DNA of 49,337 nt from Vicinamibacteraceae bacterium (GCA_011525805.1 WYBR01000111.1:1-49337); one strand, 5' to 3'. Positions 6,911 to 15,634 are shown, numbered from the stretch's first letter. Made by a program: numbers and translations. The notes: a model not told the origin generated them from the sequence alone.

Positions 6911-8533
6911 ATGCTCATGACGTTCATCTGCGTTTCCATCTTCGTCGAGGACGTGGTCACGGCTGCAGCGGACGGCGAGGCGGCGCGGGCCGCCGGCGCG
7001 GACCTCATCGAGTGGCGCGTCGACAGCGTCGCCGACGACATCGCCCTCGTCGAGCGCCTCGTGCGCGACTCACCCCTGCCCTGCATCGTTACCTGCCGCG
7101 GGCGCGAGGAGGGCGGAGAGTACGGCGGCGACGAGCCGCAGCGCCTCGCACTGCTCGAGCATGTCGGCCTGCACGCCCGGCCGCGGTTTCTCGACGTCGA
7201 ACTCGCCGCCTTTGCGCGATCCGCGAACCTGCGGCAGAAGGTGAAACTCGCGATCCGCCACCCGGAACAACTGCGCGAACTCGATTCGACGCTGATCCTC
7301 TCGAGCCACGATTTCACAGGCCGGCCCATCGACCTGCTGCGGCGCGTCGAGCGCATGGCCGGCGAGCCGGCATGCGGGGTGATCAAAGTCGCGTGGATGG
7401 CCCGGTCGGTGCGCGACAATCTCGAAGCGTTCGAGATCCTGCGCGCCCGGCACAAACCCACGATCGCGCTGTGCATGGGGCCGATGGGCCTGATGAGCCG
7501 TGTGCTGGCGCCGAAGTTCGGCGCCCTGCTCACCTTCGCCTCGCTGCGGCCGGCGGGCGCGACGGCCCCGGGGCAGCCCACCGTCGAGGAACTCGTCAAC
7601 GGCTACCGCTTCCGCCGCATCGGGCCGGACACGCGCGTCTTCGGCGTGATCGGCTGGCCCGTCGAGCACTCGCGCAGCCCCGCGATCCACAACGCGGCGT
7701 TCGAACGGATCGACTTTGACGGCGTCTACCTCCCGCTCCCTGTCGCGCCGGATGAAATCGCCTTCCGCACCACGCTCGAAGCGCTCCTCGCGGACAGCGC
7801 GCTGACGTTCCGCGGCGCGAGCGTAACGATTCCGCACAAGACGCATCTGCTCGAGTTCGTGAGGAAGCGCGGCGGGCGGATCGACGAAGCGGCGCAGGCG
7901 GCGGGAGCGGCGAACACCCTCGTCGTCGGAGACGACGGGCACATTGAGGCGTGTAACACGGATGTCCGCGGGATTATCGCATCGGTGGCCGAGGCGCTCG
8001 ACTGCCACGAGGGGCGGCTGGGCGATCGCCGCGTTGCCGTCATCGGCGCGGGGGGCATGGCCAGGGCCGCAGTGGCCGGCTTCGCCCGCCTCGGCGCCAC
8101 CATCGTGATTCACCATCGGGACGTCAACAAGGCGCGGCGGCTGGCCGAGGAGTTTCACAGTCGGGCCGGCGCCTCGGGCTGGAGATCAAAGATCGTCGCC
8201 GCTCATCTCGAAAAGGTGTGCGCCTCCTGCTGCGACATCATCATCAACGCCACGCCCGTCGGGATGGTCGGCGGCCCCGACCCGCAGGGTCTGCCCTTCC
8301 CGATGGACAATGCGGCGAAAGGCAATCTCAGGTGGAGCAGGCAGACGCTCGTGGTGGACACCGTGTATGCCCCCTCCCAGACCCCCCTGCTGCGCTTCGC
8401 CGCGGCGCACGGAGCGGCGACGCTGGGCGGAGAAGGTCTCCTTCTGCGCCAGGCGTTCGGGCAATTCGAGCAGTGGACGGGGGGCGGGTTGACCTTTGAC
8501 GACTTCACCCGGGCCGCCCGGCCGGCGGGTTGA
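6911..8533 (+). CDS. aroDE: Bifunctional 3-dehydroquinate dehydratase / shikimate dehydrogenase (AroD-AroE fusion)
   Basis: 540 aa carrying steps 3 and 4 of the shikimate pathway on one chain. AroD (type I, about 1-235): DLIEWRVDSV, CIVTCRG, SSHDF with the catalytic His, VIKVAWMARS with the Schiff-base Lys, and MGPMGLMSR. AroE (about 240-540): VIGWPVEHSRSPAIHNAAF, GASVTIPHK with the catalytic Lys, AGAANTLV, CNTDVRGI, the NADP loop VIGAGGMARA, NATPVGM and the C-terminal GEGLLLRQAFGQFEQWTG. The fusion type is known from plants, chlamydiae and some planctomycetes. ATG 6911 and ATG 6917 (MTFICVSIF) are both possible; no clear ribosome site precedes either. TACTGT at 6896-6901 lies 9 nt before 6911. 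Another step, aroA, is at 39545. Confidence 0.95.
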   Translation: MLMTFICVSIFVEDVVTAAADGEAARAAGADLIEWRVDSVADDIALVERLVRDSPLPCIVTCRGREEGGEYGGDEPQRLALLEHVGLHARPRFLDVELAAFARSANLRQKVKLAIRHPEQLRELDSTLILSSHDFTGRPIDLLRRVERMAGEPACGVIKVAWMARSVRDNLEAFEILRARHKPTIALCMGPMGLMSRVLAPKFGALLTFASLRPAGATAPGQPTVEELVNGYRFRRIGPDTRVFGVIGWPVEHSRSPAIHNAAFERIDFDGVYLPLPVAPDEIAFRTTLEALLADSALTFRGASVTIPHKTHLLEFVRKRGGRIDEAAQAAGAANTLVVGDDGHIEACNTDVRGIIASVAEALDCHEGRLGDRRVAVIGAGGMARAAVAGFARLGATIVIHHRDVNKARRLAEEFHSRAGASGWRSKIVAAHLEKVCASCCDIIINATPVGMVGGPDPQGLPFPMDNAAKGNLRWSRQTLVVDTVYAPSQTPLLRFAAAHGAATLGGEGLLLRQAFGQFEQWTGGGLTFDDFTRAARPAG

Positions 8534-8713
8534 GCGGGCCGGTGGCGCGGCGTCTGGCCGAACGAGGTCCGCCGGCGCGTTATCTGCGGCGACCCACCGG
8601 GCATTTGTCGCAAGCCGCCAATAACAGGGTCCGATTGTGCCGATTGGTGGAGAGCCGATCCCGATCGTCGGCGATCGGTCCGGGCACCGCGTGGGGCGCC
8701 GCCGCAAACCATC

Positions 8714-9946
8714 ATGCTGCACATCGACATCACCCAGGCCCGACCCGGAATGACGATCGCGATGCCCGTGATGCACGCGCAGCGCCTCGACTCCATCCTC
8801 GTCCGGGCGGGCTACCAGATGGACGAGACCACGATCCGGCGCCTGACGGAACTGGGCCAGCGTTCGCTGTGGATCGAGGCGCCGGGGTTCGAGGTCATCG
8901 ATCACCACCTCAGCCCTTCCGTCGAGCGGGCGCGGCGCGAGATGCACGTCTTCGCGGCCCGGGCGCTGACGGACCTGCACGATGACCGCGCCTGGCGGCG
9001 GCTGCTCCGCGAGTTCACCGAGGCCTGCTCGAGCATGGCCGAGACGTTCATGGCCGAGCCGAACGCCGCGCTCTTCCTCGAAGAGACGGAGTCGAACGAA
9101 TACCGCATGATCGGACACGCGGCGAACACCGCCTACCTCGCCACGATCATCGGCATGAAACTCCAGGGCTACCTCGTTCGCCAGCGCAAGCGCCTCAGCG
9201 CCAAGCACGCGACGAACATCGTCACGCTGGCGCTCGGGGCGCTGTTGCACGACGTCGGCCTGTCGCGCCTGCCCGAGGCGGTGCTGGCGCGGTGGGAGGA
9301 GCAGCACGACGAGTTCGACACGGCGTGGCAGAAGCACTCACTGCTCGGCCACGAACTGGTGAGCGGGAAGGTCGAGCCGGCCGCCGCCGCCGCCGTCCTC
9401 CACCATCACCAGTACTTCGACGGCTCGGGCTTTCCGCAGAAGGCGAACTGGGAGGGGCGCAAGTCGGGCCTCCGCGGCGACGCCATCCACGTCTTCGCCC
9501 GCATCATCACCGTCGCCGACCAGTTCGACGAGTTGCGCACGCTCTACTCCTCGCGGCCCCGCCCGCTCGTCGAGATTCTCGCCGCCCTGACGACGGGCCG
9601 CATGAGGCGGCGCTTCGACCCCGTCATCCTCCGGGCGCTGCTCGAGATCGTCCCCGCGTACACGCCCGGCCGCCAGGTGACGCTCTCGACCGGCGAGCGC
9701 GCCTTCGTCGTCGTGTGGAGGCCCTCCGACCCCTGCCGCCCGAAGGTCGCGGTCATCGAGGATCTGCGGCCCCTGTGCCGGGGCGACACGCCGGAGCACC
9801 GATTCATCGATCTCGCCATGACGCCGGACGTGAGCATCGTCCAGTCGGGCGGGCAGGACGTGCGCGATTGCCAGTTCTCCTTGCCGGCGGACATCACGCC
9901 GCAAGGCGGACACGGCCTGCACTACCACGCGCTGGATGCGGCATAG
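8714..9946 (+). CDS. HD-GYP domain protein, probable cyclic di-GMP phosphodiesterase
   Basis: 410 aa. The catalytic HD-GYP domain lies at about residues 135-310: IGHAANTAYLA, GALLHDVGLSRL with the HD pair near 179, HSLLGHELV, and HHHQYFDGSGFPQ, a GYP-loop variant reading GFP with HHxxxDGxG intact; RIITVADQFDEL follows. The N-terminal ~90 residues (DITQARPGMTIAMPV) resemble the small leading domain common in these proteins. The C-terminal ~100 residues contain no domain I recognise. No transmembrane segment or receiver domain is seen, so it is a cytosolic hydrolase of cyclic di-GMP without an obvious sensor. It stands alone after a 180-nt gap holding no recognisable signal. Confidence 0.88.
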   Translation: MLHIDITQARPGMTIAMPVMHAQRLDSILVRAGYQMDETTIRRLTELGQRSLWIEAPGFEVIDHHLSPSVERARREMHVFAARALTDLHDDRAWRRLLREFTEACSSMAETFMAEPNAALFLEETESNEYRMIGHAANTAYLATIIGMKLQGYLVRQRKRLSAKHATNIVTLALGALLHDVGLSRLPEAVLARWEEQHDEFDTAWQKHSLLGHELVSGKVEPAAAAAVLHHHQYFDGSGFPQKANWEGRKSGLRGDAIHVFARIITVADQFDELRTLYSSRPRPLVEILAALTTGRMRRRFDPVILRALLEIVPAYTPGRQVTLSTGERAFVVVWRPSDPCRPKVAVIEDLRPLCRGDTPEHRFIDLAMTPDVSIVQSGGQDVRDCQFSLPADITPQGGHGLHYHALDAA

Positions 9947-10003
9947 CGGCAAAGCGGCCCCGCCGGAAGGGGCGCCTGTCGCGAGACCAGTGAATTGCCA
10001 CCT

Positions 10004-11038
10004 TCACTCGAACGTGTGCTCGACTACGTTGCTCGTCAGGCAGGTTGTGCGCTGGAGGGCTTGGATGAGGATCGTGCGGCCGCGCGCGTTTTCCGGCACG
10101 AAGCGCGCCAGGACGGCGTTGCCTTCCGTGTCGGCGGTGGCACTTCCCATGTACACCGGATTGGCGATGTTGACTCCGATGCTCCCGCAGCCGGGGATGG
10201 GGAACTCGCCCGGCGCGAGGCCATAGACGAAGTGGACGACGTCCGCCGGGCGCAGGCCCGTTACGTTCCATTCGTTCACTTCACCGGCGCGGCCGGGGAG
10301 GGGCGGATCGAGAATCGGCATCGGGCAGAGGTTGCCGTAGAACTGCACCCACACGCCGTCGGCGGGCGGGTTGCCGAGGATGGTGAGGAAGTCGGCGACA
10401 ACGGTCCCGATCCGCGCCTCGCGCTCGCGCACGACGAAGTCGTCGGCGAACTGGACATCCGATATGAAGCCCCAGACTCCTCGGCCGCTGATCATATTCG
10501 TAAAGGCATTGTCGTAAGTTTGCCTTTCAGCCATGAACAGTGTGTCGTGAATAACCCTTCCGTCGAACGTCACAACCTTCATGCCAGCGTCGCCGGGATA
10601 GGTCACATTCCGCATGGGAGACCAGTTCCAGTGGCTTCCGCGATCTGTAAACCGCCATTGATGCTCGTAGGCTCCGTCCTTCCAATGTGAATCGCCACCG
10701 ATCAGAACGTCGTAATCCCACACCTGCCGAAACTCATCACCGGTCGGACCAAGGTCCATCGGCTGGGCGTTGACCCACCAGACGCCTCGCGGAAGGACAA
10801 TACCAGACTCGGATAGATCCACGGAAAGGCGCACGCCCTGGCGTCCGAAAACCGAGTCGACAAAAGGTGTTGCCGACACCTCTTTGGCGCTGGCCTCAAA
10901 CTCGGCAACTGGTCCGGTTCCGAGAGGGATGCACTCCTGAGTCTGCGCCGTCGCTGAAGTGGCGATCGCCACAAGAGCCGCGCCGACGAGAATCTCACGA
11001 CTTGAACGCAAAACCGGGCTTGACATTCGGTTTCCCAT
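10004..11038 (-). CDS. Secreted protein of unknown function with C-terminal QA-x5-C-x-TS-x-VVE motif
   Basis: 344 aa from ATG 11038 (GTG 11041 and ATG 11026 are alternatives). A signal peptide is visible (ILVGAALVAIATSATAQ). The middle has no domain I can name. The last ~90 residues (GLRPADVVHFVYGLAPGEF onward) look like a separate beta module ending QALQRTTCLTSNVVE a few residues before the stop; the FG-GAP protein at 45311-47113 ends with the same spacing of Q, A, C, T, S, V, V, E. Codon use changes sharply at about 10470: 20 of 32 sampled third positions are G/C before, 31 of 32 after. Divergent from the BNR-type gene at 11096. Confidence 0.75.
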   Translation of the reverse strand: MGNRMSSPVLRSSREILVGAALVAIATSATAQTQECIPLGTGPVAEFEASAKEVSATPFVDSVFGRQGVRLSVDLSESGIVLPRGVWWVNAQPMDLGPTGDEFRQVWDYDVLIGGDSHWKDGAYEHQWRFTDRGSHWNWSPMRNVTYPGDAGMKVVTFDGRVIHDTLFMAERQTYDNAFTNMISGRGVWGFISDVQFADDFVVREREARIGTVVADFLTILGNPPADGVWVQFYGNLCPMPILDPPLPGRAGEVNEWNVTGLRPADVVHFVYGLAPGEFPIPGCGSIGVNIANPVYMGSATADTEGNAVLARFVPENARGRTILIQALQRTTCLTSNVVEHTFE

Positions 11039-11095
11039 CACCTATGCCTAGGCGCGAACACTGAAAGAGTCAACTCCTTGCCGAGGAGAACCATC

Positions 11096-12559
11096 ATGTC
11101 GCCAAATCTGTTCCGTACTGCAGCCTCGGCAGGCCACCTGGTGCTTCTCCTCTTCACCCAAGCCGCCTCCGCCCAACCTTCAATCGTGTCTCGGACGCTT
11201 GTTTCGATGGGCGACTACAACTATCCTGTGAACGAAACGACTGTTGCCGCATACGGCGGCAAACTCGTCGCGATGTGGAATATTATGGAGTGGAATTCCC
11301 AAGGCCAGCAGTGGCGGCATTACCGGCTGGGCTACGCGGTGAGTGAGCATGGCGGCGAGTCGTGGACAGACATGGGGTTCTTTCCGCGACCGGACGGTTG
11401 TTCACTGCACCAACTTGACCCAACGGTTGTGGCGGATCCGCTCGGATCGAACGCCGGAGACTTCATCGGTGCTGGGGTAGTGGAGTGCTCCGGATTCTCG
11501 GCAATCAGGGCGCATGTCGCGCGCTTGCCGGATGGTGAAACGACATTCGACGACTCGATAGCCCTGTCGAATGGCTCTCTCTCGTGTGGAACCGATTACA
11601 CACAGATCGCGGCAGGTCCGGACCCAAGCGATCCTCAGGGTTCGACGCACATCTACATGACGGGCTTCACAACTCAAGGAGGTCTCGATTGCAGTCCACT
11701 GACTCTCTGCCTCTTTCGATCCAGCGATGCCGGCGAAACTTGGTCGAATCGCAGCATCGTTTACATCGTAGATGAATCTGCTGCACAACCGGTAGCGGCG
11801 CCCTGGCCCGCAGTGGCGGCAAACGGCTCGCTCTACATCGCGTACAATGACGAGACGAATACGAGCGCACGCAAGATCAACATCTTGACAAATGTCAGTG
11901 CCGGATCGGGAGAGTTCACAAACCTCGCACTTGACCATGCTCGCATCGCGTTTTCTTTCCCCAATGCCACCAAGATGTACGGCAACTACATCGCGGGCGA
12001 TTTCCGCGTGCTCCACGGCATTTAGATGGCCTCCGACCCGACGGACCCGAACGTCCTCTACATCGTCTACCACGACTTCGACGAAGCGCCGCAAGACCCC
12101 GAGGATGACGCCGACGTGGACGTCTACCTCATCCGCGGCGAGTACAACAGCCAGAGCGAGGAATGGGAGTGGAGCGAGCGCATCCGAATCAATGATGACG
12201 ACCCCGACGTCGAGCACGACCAGTTCTTTCCGACGATCGTGGTGGACGACTACGGCGACCTGCACATCGCCTGGTTCGACACCCGCAACGATCCGCAGGG
12301 GCCGGATGACGACGTGCTGATCTCGCTCTTCTACGCCTTCAGCAACGACGGCGGGGAGACCTTCACCAACCATGAGATCGACGAAGTGGCGATCGACACG
12401 CTGGTGCTCCAGCAGAACGACTTCATCGGCGACTACATCCGCATCACGATGGCGGACGACGCCGTGGTGATCGTCTACAACGCCACGGGCCTGCTCGTGC
12501 CCTGGCCCTTCACGGTCTACGTCGAGCAGATTCACTCGGCGCGGATCGTGTGGGAGTGA
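11096..12559 (+). pseudogene. Secreted BNR/sialidase-like repeat protein split by an in-frame TAG
   Basis: The frame from ATG 11096 (GAGGAG about 8 nt upstream) encodes a signal peptide (LVLLLFTQAASAQ) and beta-propeller-like repeats with Asp-box-like pieces: SEHGGESWTDMG, RSSDAGETWSNR and SNDGGETFTNH. A TAG at 12023-12025 (codon 310) interrupts it; the same frame continues for 177 codons to 12559 with DPTDPNVLYIVYHDF, so both halves belong to one ancestral gene of about 487 codons. One base (for example CAG to TAG) would restore it. Either it is a nonsense pseudogene, a sequencing error, or the stop is suppressed; a restart at ATG 12026 would make a second half without a signal peptide. Codon bias also changes next to the stop. 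Function unknown. Confidence 0.7.
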
Positions 12560-12633
12560 CGAAAGGGCAAGCGGGAGATCGAGCCGGGCACTTCGATTGC
12601 CCTGCGCCGACGCGGAGAATGTCCAAGGGGCCC

Positions 12634-12662
12634 TTGGCGCGGCCGGTCCGAGGCGTTACACT
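12634..12662 (+). promoter_or_regulatory. Promoter of the prepilin-like gene, possibly leaderless
   Basis: TTGGCG (12634-12639), a 17-nt spacer and TACACT (12657-12662). The -10 ends 6 nt before ATG 12669, so transcription would start at about the start codon. This is the best -35/-10 pair among the TANNNT cases in the window. Confidence 0.5.
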
Positions 12663-12668
12663 CCTTTC

Positions 12669-13349
12669 ATGAAGACCAACCGCACTCTCCCGCAGCGCCA
12701 TGGCGCCTCGATGATCGAACTGCTCATCGTCGTCGGCATTCTCGTCGCCCTCATCGCCATCGTCGGCAGCGTGATCACCGGCACCGGCGGGCAGACGGGC
12801 ACCATGGGCGCCAAGGACCGGGCCGAGCGGCAGATCACCCAACTCAACCTCTACACCGTCTACCAGGGCTTCCGCGCCTTCGCCTCCGCCAACGACGGCA
12901 AGTACCCCTCGACGCGCACGCACAAGGGCCAGATGGACTCGGACACGACCCACCAGGTCTTCGCCCTGCTCATCGAGGACGGCTCGCTCGATCCGCGCCA
13001 ACTCATCAGCCAGAACGAGATGGAATCGGACTTCTCCGTCGGCTCGTCGAGCCGCTTCGGACCGAGCAACACCAGTTTTGCGCTGTGCGACTACGACGCG
13101 GACAACTGGCTCCGCTACCGCCAGTGGAACGACTCGTCGGGCTCGCAGTTCGCCCTCATGTCGGACCGGTGGTACGTGGACCGCGTCGTGGCGGAGTACC
13201 ACTCGATCAACGGCGAGTGGTGGCACGTGCTCATGGGGGACGGTTCGACGAAGATCGTCCATGACCCCCACCGGCCGGGGACGCAGGACCGGCTCTTTGA
13301 GCGAGATTCCTCTTTCGGCGACCTGGATGCGCTGATGGTGCATGACTGA
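12669..13349 (+). CDS. Type II secretion/type IV pilin-like prepilin
   Basis: 226 aa. A short basic leader (MKTNRTLPQRHG) is followed by ASMIELLIVVGILVALIAIV, the type III signal cut by prepilin peptidase after Gly, with Glu at +5 and a hydrophobic helix. The residue after the cut is Ala instead of the usual Phe/Met. The remainder (YTVYQGFRAFASANDGKYPS) is like the H-X9-DG pseudopilin group abundant in Planctomycetes, though the DG signature is not intact. It stands alone: no gsp/pil machinery genes are adjacent, so it is probably a minor pseudopilin exported by machinery encoded elsewhere. Confidence 0.82.
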   Translation: MKTNRTLPQRHGASMIELLIVVGILVALIAIVGSVITGTGGQTGTMGAKDRAERQITQLNLYTVYQGFRAFASANDGKYPSTRTHKGQMDSDTTHQVFALLIEDGSLDPRQLISQNEMESDFSVGSSSRFGPSNTSFALCDYDADNWLRYRQWNDSSGSQFALMSDRWYVDRVVAEYHSINGEWWHVLMGDGSTKIVHDPHRPGTQDRLFERDSSFGDLDALMVHD

Positions 13350-13420
13350 CCGCCCCGCCAGCCGCAAGCCACGCGAAAGTGCGAAAGTCAACGGATCACC
13401 CGCGCCCGACCGATGAGAGC

Positions 13421-14089
13421 ATGCACGTGGCCGCCGCGGCCGCCCGAGGGATGAACCGAATGCCGATGCTCACCGAGGCACCGACCTCCGCCGCGCTCGA
13501 GTCGCCGGTCGAGGCTGATGCGGCCGCCGAAACGATGGAGCCGTGCTCCGTGTCCAGCGAGACGATCGCATCGCGCGTCGAGGCGGTGCTGCTCACCTCC
13601 GACCGCCCGCTCACGGCCTCGCGCATCGCCGAGACCATCGCCCAGGCCGTCGGCGGCGCGATCGAAGACGCCCAAGTCGAGTCCGCTGTCGCCTCGCTCA
13701 ACGAGGTCTACGACGCCACCGGCCGGTCCTTCCGCATCGAGCGCGTCGCCGGCGGGTACCGCATGATGACGCGGCCGGAGTTCGGCGCCGTCACCGCCGC
13801 CACGGCGCGGGCCCGCGACGCCGGCCGATTGAGCCAGGCCGCGCTCGAAACGCTCTCCATCGTCGCCTACCGCCAACCCATCACCCGGGCCGACATCGAG
13901 GCGATCCGAGGCGTGGCATGCGGCGACATCCTGCGAAGCCTCCTCGAACGACGCCTCGTCAAGATCGTCGGACGGGCCGAGGAACTCGGACGGCCCATGC
14001 TCTACGGCACGGGGCGCGAGTTCCTCGAGGCCTTCGGCCTCGCGTCGCTCAAGGATCTGCCTGATTCGCGCGAGTTGCGGCAGGGGTAG
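13421..14089 (+). CDS. scpB: Segregation and condensation protein B
   Basis: 222 aa from ATG 13421; GTG 13379 and ATG 13451 are alternatives, since the first ~45 residues are low complexity and not conserved. The body is the two winged-helix ScpB core: SRVEAVLLTSDRPLTASRIA, RSFRIERVAGGYRMMTRPEF, SQAALETLSIVAYRQPITRA, DIEAIRGV and LLERRLVKIVGRAEELGRP. ScpB binds ScpA and SMC to load the bacterial condensin. No scpA is in the window. It precedes map and the ribosomal cluster, an arrangement differing from the usual secY-adk-map. Confidence 0.93.
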   Translation: MHVAAAAARGMNRMPMLTEAPTSAALESPVEADAAAETMEPCSVSSETIASRVEAVLLTSDRPLTASRIAETIAQAVGGAIEDAQVESAVASLNEVYDATGRSFRIERVAGGYRMMTRPEFGAVTAATARARDAGRLSQAALETLSIVAYRQPITRADIEAIRGVACGDILRSLLERRLVKIVGRAEELGRPMLYGTGREFLEAFGLASLKDLPDSRELRQG

Positions 14090-14122
14090 TGGGTCGATTC
14101 GGCGCGCTACCATCGCGGACAC

Positions 14123-14190
14123 CCCACGATTCGCAGAGCCTCATCGTGGGCGTGGAGCATCCCACGAATCGCAGAGTCTAATCGTGGGCG
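14123..14190 (+). repeat. Tandem pair of palindromic elements (copies B and C) between scpB and map
   Basis: Two 38-nt units: CCCACGAT (14123-14130), 12-nt loop, ATCGTGGG (14143-14150), spacer CGTGGAGCAT, then CCCACGAA (14161-14168), 12-nt loop, ATCGTGGG (14181-14188). Loops TCGCAGAGCCTC and TCGCAGAGTCTA differ at two positions. Each can fold as a hairpin. Related copies lie inside argS (3772-3811) and at 21340-21373. Confidence 0.85.
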
Positions 14191-14200
14191 TGCGCGCGTC

Positions 14201-14992
14201 ATGAAGCAGAACCGCGATTCGATCATCCTCAAGACCGCCGACCAGATCGAGCGCATGCGCCGGGCCTGCCGCGTCGTCGTGGCCGTGCTCGACCGCTGCG
14301 AGCAGGCGTGCCGGCCGGGCGTAACGACGGGCGAACTCGACGACCTCGCCCATGAGACATTCACCGGCCTCGGCGCTACGGGACTGTTCTACGGCTACCC
14401 GGACTACCAACCCGGCCGCGGCTATCCGCGCCACACCTGCATCTCCGTCAATGAAGAGATCGTCCACGGCATCCCCGGCGACCGGATCATTCGCGAGGGA
14501 GACATCGTCTCGATCGACTGCGGCGTGCGCCTCGACGGCTGGTGCGGCGACAGCGCCCGGACGATCCTCGTCGGCGCCGTGGCGCCCGAGGCGCGGCGCC
14601 TCGTCGAGACAACGACGCGCTGCCTTGAGGAGGCGATCGCCGCCATCCGCCCGGGCCTCCGGTGGAGTGATGTCGGCCTGATCATGGAGCGCCTCGCCGT
14701 GCGCGAGCGGCTGGGGATCATTCGCGAGTACGTCGGCCACGGCATCGGCCGAGCGATGCACGAGGCGCCGAAGGTCCCCAACTACGCCATCACCCCCGGC
14801 GGGCGGGAGGACTTCATCCTGCGGCCGGGGCTGGTCATCGCGATCGAGCCGATGCTCACCCTCGGCCGTGGACAGACGCTCACCCTTCGGGACGGGTGGA
14901 CGGTCGTGACGAAGGACCGCAAGTTCGCCGCCCACCAGGAGCACACGGTGGCGGTCTCGGCGGCCGGCGTGGATGTGCTGACCCGTTCCTGA
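14201..14992 (+). CDS. map: Methionine aminopeptidase, type I
   Basis: 263 aa metallopeptidase that removes the initiator Met from nascent proteins. All five metal ligands can be placed: Asp106 (SIDCGV), Asp117 (CGDSART), His180 (VGHGIGR), Glu216 (AIEPML) and Glu247 (HQEHTV), plus the substrate His89 (EIVHGIP). No N-terminal zinc-finger extension, so this is the short bacterial form. ATG 14201 lies 10 nt after the second palindromic hairpin (copy C), with no obvious ribosome site. In many bacteria map sits with secY-adk-infA; here it lies between scpB and infA-rpmJ-rpsM. A G/C-rich 9-bp hairpin follows at 15002-15025. Confidence 0.96.
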   Translation: MKQNRDSIILKTADQIERMRRACRVVVAVLDRCEQACRPGVTTGELDDLAHETFTGLGATGLFYGYPDYQPGRGYPRHTCISVNEEIVHGIPGDRIIREGDIVSIDCGVRLDGWCGDSARTILVGAVAPEARRLVETTTRCLEEAIAAIRPGLRWSDVGLIMERLAVRERLGIIREYVGHGIGRAMHEAPKVPNYAITPGGREDFILRPGLVIAIEPMLTLGRGQTLTLRDGWTVVTKDRKFAAHQEHTVAVSAAGVDVLTRS

Positions 14993-15001
14993 GGCCGGGC
15001 C

Positions 15002-15025
15002 GGCCGGCGCGGACGTGCGCCGGCC
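15002..15025 (+). terminator. Hairpin after map (weak terminator candidate)
   Basis: GGCCGGCGC and GCGCCGGCC pair perfectly around a 6-nt loop 10 nt after the map stop. No T tract follows (GTCGCAAAA), so intrinsic termination is uncertain. Confidence 0.4.
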
Positions 15026-15093
15026 GTCGCAAAAGGCCAAACCGTCGCCGGATCAAGCGTTTCGCCTGCTGGTCCCGCGGATCGGGGGCGGGC

Positions 15094-15099
15094 TACAAT
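15094..15099 (+). promoter_or_regulatory. infA: -10-like TACAAT upstream of infA
   Basis: TACAAT matches the -10 consensus at 5 of 6 positions and sits 57 nt before the infA ATG. No good -35 is seen at 16-18 nt. Likely start of the infA transcript, with a leader of about 50 nt. Confidence 0.4.
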
Positions 15100-15156
15100 C
15101 GCGTTCAGTTTTCTGAGGTTGGGCGGGGCGGCGGGCCGCTTCGCCGCGGAGTCTCC

Positions 15157-15372
15157 ATGGCGAAAGACGACAAGATCGAACTTCGGGCCGAAGTGGTGGA
15201 CGCGATGCCGAACGCGATGTTCAAGGTCCGGCTCGAGAACGGCCACGAGATTCTCGCCTACGTGTCGGGGAAGATGCGCAAGTTCTTCATCCGCATCCTT
15301 CCCGGCGACCAGGTGTCGGTGGAACTCAGCCCCTACGACCTGACCCGCGGGCGGATCACCTACCGATTCTGA
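15157..15372 (+). CDS. infA: Translation initiation factor IF-1
   Basis: 71 aa, standard length. It is a single OB-fold: [40 protein letters not shown] and [20 protein letters not shown]-1 occupies the ribosomal A site during initiation. ATG 15157 gives the conserved N-terminus; upstream in-frame codons belong to a read-through of noncoding sequence. It is followed by rpmJ in the usual order infA-rpmJ-rpsM. Confidence 0.97.
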   Translation: MAKDDKIELRAEVVDAMPNAMFKVRLENGHEILAYVSGKMRKFFIRILPGDQVSVELSPYDLTRGRITYRF

Positions 15373-15395
15373 GTGCCGTGGCCCGCCGGCGGCGC

Positions 15396-15423
15396 TTGGC
15401 CCTGCCCGGGACGGGGCTATGAT
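15396..15423 (+). promoter_or_regulatory. Candidate promoter upstream of rpmJ
   Basis: TTGGCC (15396-15401), 16-nt spacer, TATGAT (15418-15423). It could drive the rpmJ-rpsM-rpsK-rpoA-rplQ group. Both hexamers are approximate matches. Confidence 0.4.
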
Positions 15424-15470
15424 TGAGTTCGCAATTGGCCCGGCCCGAGCCGGGGTGAAGGGATGAGGTC

Positions 15471-15587
15471 ATGAAAGTCAAGTCGAGCGTGAAGCGCCGG
15501 ACCCTGGATTGCCAGATCGTCCGCCGCCGCGGCAAACTCTACGTGATCAACAAGAAGAACCCGCGCATGAAGCAGCGCCAGGGTTGA
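15471..15587 (+). CDS. rpmJ: 50S ribosomal protein L36, zinc-free form
   Basis: 38 aa: begins [19 protein letters not shown] and ends NPRMKQRQG. The zinc-binding set of the common form (three Cys and one His) is reduced to one Cys (Cys14), so this is the C-minus form that does not bind zinc. GGATGAGG precedes ATG 15471. Too short for many gene callers but unmistakable by position between infA and rpsM and by sequence. Confidence 0.95.
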   Translation: MKVKSSVKRRTLDCQIVRRRGKLYVINKKNPRMKQRQG

Positions 15588-15634
15588 GCAAGCAGCAAAG
15601 CGCCCGGCCGATCCGGGCCGTCGAGGATTGAGAC

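Noticed and set aside
12026-12559. Second half of the BNR gene as an independent gene
   Set aside because: Same frame as the first half, starts right after the TAG, lacks its own ribosome site and signal peptide, and continues the repeats.
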